Part shown: positions 59,562 to 64,000 of the stretch, piece by piece
Layout of the letters: each line of letters opens with the position of its first letter
How positions within the stretch are numbered: position 1 is the stretch's first letter
Origin: Pseudomonadota bacterium
GTDB taxonomy: Bacteria; Pseudomonadota; Gammaproteobacteria; Steroidobacterales; Steroidobacteraceae
Direction of reading: 5' to 3'
Length of the DNA: 64,000 nucleotides
Assembly: GCA_021792555.1 (NCBI GenBank)
Contig: JAJYUL010000008.1
Span: 36,120 to 100,119 of the forward strand
The notes under the pieces: generated by a model
Database searches by the model: none
Told to the model about the DNA's origin: nothing
The model's input: only the letters and a program-made list of their open reading frames with translations
Position numbers and translations under genes: made by a program

Positions 59562-60543
59562 GGTTGTGCACCTCGCCGCGCTTGCGGCTCATGAGTACGT
59601 CGTTGAAGTCTTTGCGAGCCGTGGGCGTTCGCAGTTCGACGTGGACGCGGCCCTGTAGCCGTTCCATGAGATGCGCCGCCGCGAGCAAGCCCGGCTCGTC
59701 GCGGTCGGCGTAGATCCGAAGTGTCTGCACCTGCTCGGGCGGCTCAAACTTCGCGAGCAGCGATGTATTCAGCGCGGCCCAGACCGGTATGCCATCGAGC
59801 ATGGCAGCCGAGAGTGCGGTCTCAACGCCTTCAGCGATGCCGAGCGACGCGCCGAGAGGTGACAGGCGCACCGCGCAACCCTCCCGGCCAGCGAGTCCCG
59901 AGAGGATCTTGCGGGGCTCATGACCCTCGAGCTTGCGGCCGGCCTGCAGATAGGTGACATGCGCAGTCACCAATACGCCGGCATGGTCGCGCACCTCGGC
60001 GACGAGCGCCGGGAACTTGCCGACGCGCTGCCCCTGGTCGAAATAGTCGACGCTCACGTGCGCGCGCAGGGTGCAGTCTGCGGGCAGCGGCCAAAGCCCG
60101 CGACTCTCGAGGTAGTCGACGGCATCCGGACAATCGGCTACGGCACACGTTGAGCGCGTGAGCGTGCGAACGCGGTTAGGAGGGCTGGCAGGCGGAGGCT
60201 CGGAATCACTCGCCGCTCGTGGCGCAATAGGTGCCGTTTGGCGGGGTGTCGGTTCGTCTCGTCCATCGAGGCCGGCGGCGCGCATGACTTGTCGACGCGC
60301 CTCGGGGAAATTCCAACCGTGCACTCGCTGCAGGAGCGCGAAACCATCCCCGGCACCACAGCCGCGGCAGATGAAATCTCCGCGCAGCTTGCGGTTGTCG
60401 AACGTGAAGCGGTCGCGGCCGCCGCAGGCTGGGCACGGTCCGGCCTTCTTCGGGCGTAGCGACGCCTCCGGGATGCCGAGCTGCGCGAGGATCGCCGGCC
60501 ACGATGCGCCGATCTGGGCGTGAATGTCCGCAGCGCGCAGCAT
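59554..60543 (-). CDS. Phage primase with zinc finger and TOPRIM domain
   Basis: The 329-residue protein has a zinc-binding region of Cys37, Cys40, Cys59 and Cys62 (CPACGGRDRFTFDN, CRGCGAGDG), as in P4-type primases. The TOPRIM domain holds the Glu in GIAEGVETALSA and the DxD in RIYADRDEPG. The start is ATG 60543, overlapping the helicase stop (TGATG). No fused helicase is present; the helicase is the separate upstream gene. Confidence 0.85.
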   Translation of the reverse strand: MLRAADIHAQIGASWPAILAQLGIPEASLRPKKAGPCPACGGRDRFTFDNRKLRGDFICRGCGAGDGFALLQRVHGWNFPEARRQVMRAAGLDGRDEPTPRQTAPIAPRAASDSEPPPASPPNRVRTLTRSTCAVADCPDAVDYLESRGLWPLPADCTLRAHVSVDYFDQGQRVGKFPALVAEVRDHAGVLVTAHVTYLQAGRKLEGHEPRKILSGLAGREGCAVRLSPLGASLGIAEGVETALSAAMLDGIPVWAALNTSLLAKFEPPEQVQTLRIYADRDEPGLLAAAHLMERLQGRVHVELRTPTARKDFNDVLMSRKRGEVHNHV

Positions 60544-62162
60544 CACGCAACCCTCGAACGCGAGCGGGCGAACTTGATCCGCCGATGGGTCAGCCATCCG
60601 GCCACCGCAGCGCTGGGTGTCTCGGGCTGCATCGCCCAGTACCGGCCTGGGATTCTCTGCTCGGGCAGTCCGAAGCGCTCCCGCATGGCGTGCCACGCAG
60701 CAGCTCGGCACTTGTTCGGCGTCGCCTGCCACTTGGCCGGGTCGCGCCGTGCGGTATCGCCTAGGGCCTCGCGGAAGAATTGCTCGGCCTCAGGCGAGTG
60801 TGCGGTGGGTTGCTGTCCCTGCGCGTCGACGTCTAGCTCGGTAAGCATGGCGCCCTGGACCTTCACGGCTTTGGCGGTCGGGGCCGGCGCCCACCCGCAG
60901 AGCTTGCAGGCACTGCCGTCCTCGCTCACGAGCCAGGTGTGATGACACTCGGGGCAAGTGCGCGGTTGCTCCACGGTCCGCGTACGGGCGCGCTTTTCCG
61001 CCTCGCGGTTCACGTTGCGCGTGTCGTCCAGGTTCCAACCGAAATCCGAGGTTGGCAGCCCGAGATTCTCGACGACGCGGCCGTGGTCGATCAGCACGAA
61101 GTGATCCTTGCCCGGCGCGGGTCTCATGCCGCGGCCGACCATCTGGAGGTACATCGGCAGACTGCGCGTCGGGCGCGCGAGCACGATGCACTCGACTGCG
61201 GGAACGTCGACGCCGTAGGCCATGAGAAAACAATTCACCAGCACGCTGGTCCTTCCGCTTTCGAGCCGGGCGATCGCTTCCTCGCGCGTTGGCTCATCGT
61301 CCTGGTCGGTGAGGATCTCCGCGGCGATACCGGCTCGCCCGAACCCCTCGACGAGCGAGGCGCCGTGCGCTTTGTTGCAGGCGAACACGATCGAGCGCTT
61401 GCCGGCGGCGATCGCGAGCCAGTTTTCAATCACGTCGCCGATCAGCTTCGGCTGCGAGAGGAGCGTCCCGACCGCACCCTCGGCGTAGTCGCCGGCCGCA
61501 TCTTTCGGGAGTGCCTTCAGCTCGGCTTTCGTAACCACAGGCACGTTGAAGATGCGGGGCCGCACGAGACTGCCGGCCCGAATCAGCTCGAGGATGGAGG
61601 GCCCGAGGATCAGCCGGTCGAACGCCATCGAGAGGGATTTGCCCGACTTCCGGGCGGGCGTCGCCGTGAATCCGAGCCGCAGCGCGTTGGGGTAGTGCTG
61701 GAAGATGGCGAGGCGCGACTCAGCCGCCGCTAGGTGCGCCTCGTCGAAGATCACAACATCCGCAGCCGGCAGCGGCATCACACCGTCGGCAACGCACCGG
61801 CGGTAGAGCGTGTCGGCGCTCGCGACCTGCACGAACTGGAACGCATCGAACATCCCGCGCAGCTCCGCAGCAATGATCCCGTGGCCCACCCCGAAGGCCT
61901 CGAGCCGCTCGTGGATCTGACGCACGAGCCGCGTGCGCGTGGCGAGGATCAACACGCGCAAGCCCGCAGCCTGGGCGCAGTACGTGATGGCCGCGATCTC
62001 GTGCGTCTTGCCGCCGCCGGTTGCGAGCTGACGCAGGATGCGACGGTCGCCGGCATGCAGGACCTGGGAGATTGCCGCCAATCCCTCGCGTTGGTACGGC
62101 CTCAGCGCGTCACAGGCAGCCGGCAGCGAATCGAGGAAGCTGGCGAAGGGGAGAGGGCTCAC
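60543..62162 (-). CDS. Superfamily 2 DEAH helicase of the phage replication block
   Basis: The 539-residue protein has Walker A ATGGGKT (47-53), DEAH (140-143), the SAT-like TATPARKSG motif and QMVGRGMRPA as motif VI. A Cys cluster CPECHHT and CKLCG near residue 410-430 suggests a zinc ribbon. ResIII-type family. Its start overlaps the DUF1376 gene by four bases. Confidence 0.88.
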   Translation of the reverse strand: MSPLPFASFLDSLPAACDALRPYQREGLAAISQVLHAGDRRILRQLATGGGKTHEIAAITYCAQAAGLRVLILATRTRLVRQIHERLEAFGVGHGIIAAELRGMFDAFQFVQVASADTLYRRCVADGVMPLPAADVVIFDEAHLAAAESRLAIFQHYPNALRLGFTATPARKSGKSLSMAFDRLILGPSILELIRAGSLVRPRIFNVPVVTKAELKALPKDAAGDYAEGAVGTLLSQPKLIGDVIENWLAIAAGKRSIVFACNKAHGASLVEGFGRAGIAAEILTDQDDEPTREEAIARLESGRTSVLVNCFLMAYGVDVPAVECIVLARPTRSLPMYLQMVGRGMRPAPGKDHFVLIDHGRVVENLGLPTSDFGWNLDDTRNVNREAEKRARTRTVEQPRTCPECHHTWLVSEDGSACKLCGWAPAPTAKAVKVQGAMLTELDVDAQGQQPTAHSPEAEQFFREALGDTARRDPAKWQATPNKCRAAAWHAMRERFGLPEQRIPGRYWAMQPETPSAAVAGWLTHRRIKFARSRSRVA

Positions 62163-62731
62163 GGCTTCACCCTCCCTGCGGTATTCCCTACTGCCTTACT
62201 CCGAATCAGCTCAGTGCCCCCGTTCGCAAGCCTCTTACTCCGTGCCGGTGGTGGTGGCGGTGGTGGTGGTGGCGAGTCGCTCAAGAGCGAGTCGCTCAAG
62301 AGCGATACGCTCAATGGTCGCTGAGCGACTCGCTCACCGACTCGCTGAGCGACAGGAGCCGGGTCCGCTGATCCGTCTCCCCAGCGCTTCGCATTGGTGC
62401 TTGCCGCTCCCTTGCGCCGGTTGAGGTACTCGCGCACCGCTTCCTGCCGATGGTGCTCGAGCCGCTCATTGCGCCTGCCGCCGTCGACACGCGGGAATTT
62501 CAGCTTGACCAGGCGCCACGCGATGCGCCATTCGGCGGGAGTAGCCCCGGCGATTCCGCGCAGCACCGTCTCGTCATCGGGCAAGAGCCCAGGCTCTAGA
62601 CCCCCGGCGTCCCATTGAGCGTCGAGCAGCTCGCGGTAGACGGCGCGGGCGGCCAATGGCCATCCACGCGTTGCGCTCGCGAAGTCGCGCGGATACCAGG
62701 GCATGCGGGGAAACTGCGGAGGAGTGCTCAT
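62159..62731 (-). CDS. DUF1376 phage replication protein with repeat-rich segment
   Basis: The DUF1376 signature MPWYPRDFASATRGWPLAARAVYRELLDAQWD is visible near residues 9-30. The C-terminal third has LLSDS repeats and a nine-Pro run. GAGGTG precedes ATG 62731. DUF1376 proteins often take the place of a replication initiator. It overlaps both the helicase and the Cys-rich gene by four bases. Confidence 0.8.
   Translation of the reverse strand: MSTPPQFPRMPWYPRDFASATRGWPLAARAVYRELLDAQWDAGGLEPGLLPDDETVLRGIAGATPAEWRIAWRLVKLKFPRVDGGRRNERLEHHRQEAVREYLNRRKGAASTNAKRWGDGSADPAPVAQRVGERVAQRPLSVSLLSDSLLSDSPPPPPPPPPARSKRLANGGTELIRSKAVGNTAGRVKP
62270..62353. repeat. Iteron-like 15-base repeats and palindromes inside the DUF1376 gene
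   Basis: Three 15-base units lie at 62270-62284, 62285-62299 and 62300-62314; the second reads GAGCGAGTCGCTCAA, itself palindromic at its core. A perfect palindrome GTCGCTGAGCGAC follows at 62317-62329 and the 12-base TCGCTGAGCGAC repeats at 62318 and 62342. The repeats encode LLSDS. Confidence 0.75.
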
Positions 62732-62985
62732 CCCGCACCTCGAGGTCGGCGCCCGAGCGGCCAGCGGCCGGCGGTGTGCCAAGGCAAGCGCGCCAGATCA
62801 GGCTGCCCGCGGTCGCAAACAACGCACGGAGGCGCGGTGCGTGTGTCGTGTCGAGTGTCGGTGTGTCGGCAGTCCTTGCACACGCCACAGGCGCGGCAGA
62901 CTGCTTCGGAGGCACCGCACCCGAGACAGCTCGCTGGAGGGTCGATGGATTGCGGCGCACGCTCGCCGCGTGTGAGAATCGGCAT
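62728..62985 (-). CDS. 85-residue Cys-rich zinc-finger-like protein
   Basis: Cys pairs CLGCG, CRACGVCKDC and CVVC suggest two zinc sites. Overlaps the DUF1376 start as ATGA, so coupled. Small basic; no family recognised. Confidence 0.6.
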   Translation of the reverse strand: MPILTRGERAPQSIDPPASCLGCGASEAVCRACGVCKDCRHTDTRHDTRTAPPCVVCDRGQPDLARLPWHTAGRWPLGRRPRGAG

Positions 62986-63049
62986 GCGAGATCCCCACGC
63001 CGGCCGGGAAAGTAGTGCCTCCCGCGTCCGGCGTTTTCGTTGGTGGAGG

Positions 63050-63289
63050 TTAGGCAGCGACCCGCGCTGCAGGCGCCTGCGCAGCGAGGCTATCGAGCCA
63101 CGCGTCGAGGTCCTCTTTCAGGTAGATCGCCGACCCACCGTCGGTCTTGAGATAGCGCGGGCCCGGGTCGCCCGGATCATCTGCACCGCGGAGCCGCTTC
63201 TTCCGAAGCCAGGAAGCCGAGCGGCCAATGTATGTCGCCGCCTCAGTGGTCGCATAGCCACGCTTTGTGGTGGCGTCGTGGGCCGTCAT
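63050..63289 (-). CDS. Second excisionase/AlpA-type HTH protein
   Basis: The 79-residue protein contains YATTEAATYIGRSASWLRKKRL and a typical wing (AIYLKEDLDAWLD). It resembles HTH_17/AlpA excisionases. It precedes the Cys-rich and replication genes. Confidence 0.75.
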   Translation of the reverse strand: MTAHDATTKRGYATTEAATYIGRSASWLRKKRLRGADDPGDPGPRYLKTDGGSAIYLKEDLDAWLDSLAAQAPAARVAA

Positions 63290-63377
63290 ATCGCATCACT
63301 CCCGGTAGCGCCTCGTCGCCATTGACAAGGCCGTGCGGGAATGATGAGGCGCGACTTAAATTCGGCAGTTGGCGGAG

Positions 63378-63878
63378 TTACCGATTCGGAAGGCGCCAGG
63401 TCGACAGGCGCCCGCCGCGTGGACTCACAACTGCAAGCGCGGACTTCGCTCTCTCGAGCGTGCGCCTCGAGAAGCCTGCCGCGGTCCCGCGCCGAAAAAC
63501 CTCTTGCGCGAGGAGCGGGCCGTCTGCGAGGGTCGCGCGCAGAAAATCTTCGGCACTCGCGGCTTTCCTTTGGGGCGGTGTGGGCTGGCGGGGAGTGGTG
63601 TGGCGCCGTTGGAACGCTTGGGCGCGCAGCTGCTCGAGCAGATGCGTGTCGTAGGCGCCCACGGCAGAGTACTCGGCGCGCACCTTGCGCACGTGATCGG
63701 CAGAAATCTTGTGGTCCGGTGTGCTGAACTCGGCCACGACAGTCACCACCGCGTCTGCGGGTTTCGTCCCCTGGCGCACACGCCAGTAGTACTCGAAGGC
63801 AATGTCAGCCTCTATTGGATTGTCTGGAACGGGACGGCCCCGTGGAGGCGGCGAAGGGTTCGCAATCTCGGCGCCTAA
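63378..63878 (-). CDS. Phage protein, 5' part cut by the right-hand insertion-sequence end
   Basis: Readable frame includes IEADIAFEYYWRVRQGT, SADHVRKVRAEYSAVGAY and a C-terminal RRTLERAKSALAVVS segment. A GTG at 63779 would give 133 residues, but conserved-looking sequence continues upstream to about 63878, where an IS-like end begins. The true N-terminus is probably lost. Confidence 0.5.
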   Translation of the reverse strand, partial: LGAEIANPSPPPRGRPVPDNPIEADIAFEYYWRVRQGTKPADAVVTVVAEFSTPDHKISADHVRKVRAEYSAVGAYDTHLLEQLRAQAFQRRHTTPRQPTPPQRKAASAEDFLRATLADGPLLAQEVFRRGTAAGFSRRTLERAKSALAVVSPRGGRLSTWRLPNR

Positions 63879-64000
63879 CAGGCTGATGAAAAACCCGATG
63901 ATCGAGGGGGCTGAGTCCCTTTGAATGTTCGTCGAGCAGTCCTTCCGAGGTCGATATGGACCGTCTTGGCCTTGCGATCCCTGCCTGGGGAGGCTCCGCT
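63879..64000 (+). mobile_element. Probable end of an insertion sequence
   Basis: TAACAGGCTGATGAAAAACCC resembles the terminal inverted repeats of IS1182/IS5-like elements by recollection. The reverse strand reads through as GFFISLL, a common shadow of such ends. The transposase is outside the window. Confidence 0.35.

Larger units (their letters stand above)
47546..64000. mobile_element. Prophage-like integrated element (left end at tRNA-Met; right end outside window)
   Basis: About 25 mostly small genes of phage type follow tRNA-Met. The set includes replication genes (primase, helicase, DUF1376), two excisionase-like HTH proteins, a ribbon-helix-helix regulator, two large virion/ejection-type proteins and many unknowns. 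GC appears lower than the flank. Integrase, terminase, portal and capsid genes are not visible. An insertion-sequence-like end cuts the right side. It may be a decayed or satellite prophage, or a fuller prophage extending past the window. Confidence 0.8.

Noticed and set aside
62244..62276. GGT/GGC trinucleotide run as a separate functional element
   Set aside because: It encodes a proline stretch in the DUF1376 gene and is best explained by simple repeat slippage; only the adjacent palindromic units were kept.
47546..64000. CRISPR array
   Set aside because: No regularly spaced repeat-spacer pattern was seen; the only tandem repeats are the 15-base units without spacers.

Overview
This window is from a high-GC proteobacterium. 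It is most likely a gammaproteobacterium related to the Xanthomonadales/Nevskiales/Steroidobacterales groups, though that placement rests only on gene order and is tentative. Supporting blocks are lptD-surA-pdxA-rsmA-apaG-apaH, mreBCD-mrdA-rodA-mltB-rlpA-dac-dat-DUF493 with lipA/lipB nearby, mreB divergent from gatCAB, and ispE-tRNA-Gln-prs-rplY-pth-ychF. Genes are tightly packed, with many 1-4 base stop/start overlaps and frequent GTG (one TTG) starts.

Layout of the core chromosome (1-47.5 kb). The left edge holds the N-terminal part of putA with a divergent Lrp-type regulator, then an orphan membrane protein with a PDZ-like, multi-TM and GAF-like layout, and nbaC. Next is the lptD-to-apaH run on the minus strand, with a universal stress protein inserted between rsmA and apaG. 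Divergent from lptD are amgK-murU (peptidoglycan recycling), lipA-lipB (lipoate) and a CPBP protease. The elongasome and cell-wall block runs leftward from mreB (27.5 kb) to DUF493 (17.4 kb). Divergent from mreB are gatCAB and hslO. An ArsR/SahR-like regulator then heads metF-metH, the methionine-cycle remethylation arm. prmC, ppiB, mtgA, prfA and lolB lead into ispE-tRNA-Gln-prs-rplY-pth-ychF and an elongator tRNA-Met at 47469-47545.

From the 3' end of tRNA-Met to the window end (about 16.5 kb) the content changes to a prophage-like element. It has a coupled three-gene cassette (Zn-finger protein, four-TM protein, small basic protein), a divergent regulatory region with a ribbon-helix-helix protein, a lipoprotein and a sigma-like HTH protein. 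It also has two large virion/ejection-type proteins, one with an ADP-ribosyltransferase-like polyvalent domain. A replication block follows (TOPRIM primase, superfamily 2 helicase, DUF1376 protein), with small Cys-rich and excisionase-like proteins. No integrase, terminase, portal or capsid gene is visible, so it is a mosaic, decayed or satellite-like element, or part of it lies beyond the window. The last 120 bases resemble the end of an insertion sequence that cut a phage gene.

Most noteworthy are the overlapping divergent promoters at 50.9 kb, the polyvalent-type ART domain, iteron-like palindromic repeats inside the DUF1376 gene, the SahR-like regulator with a degraded SAM motif, and an RlpA whose catalytic His position is Asn.
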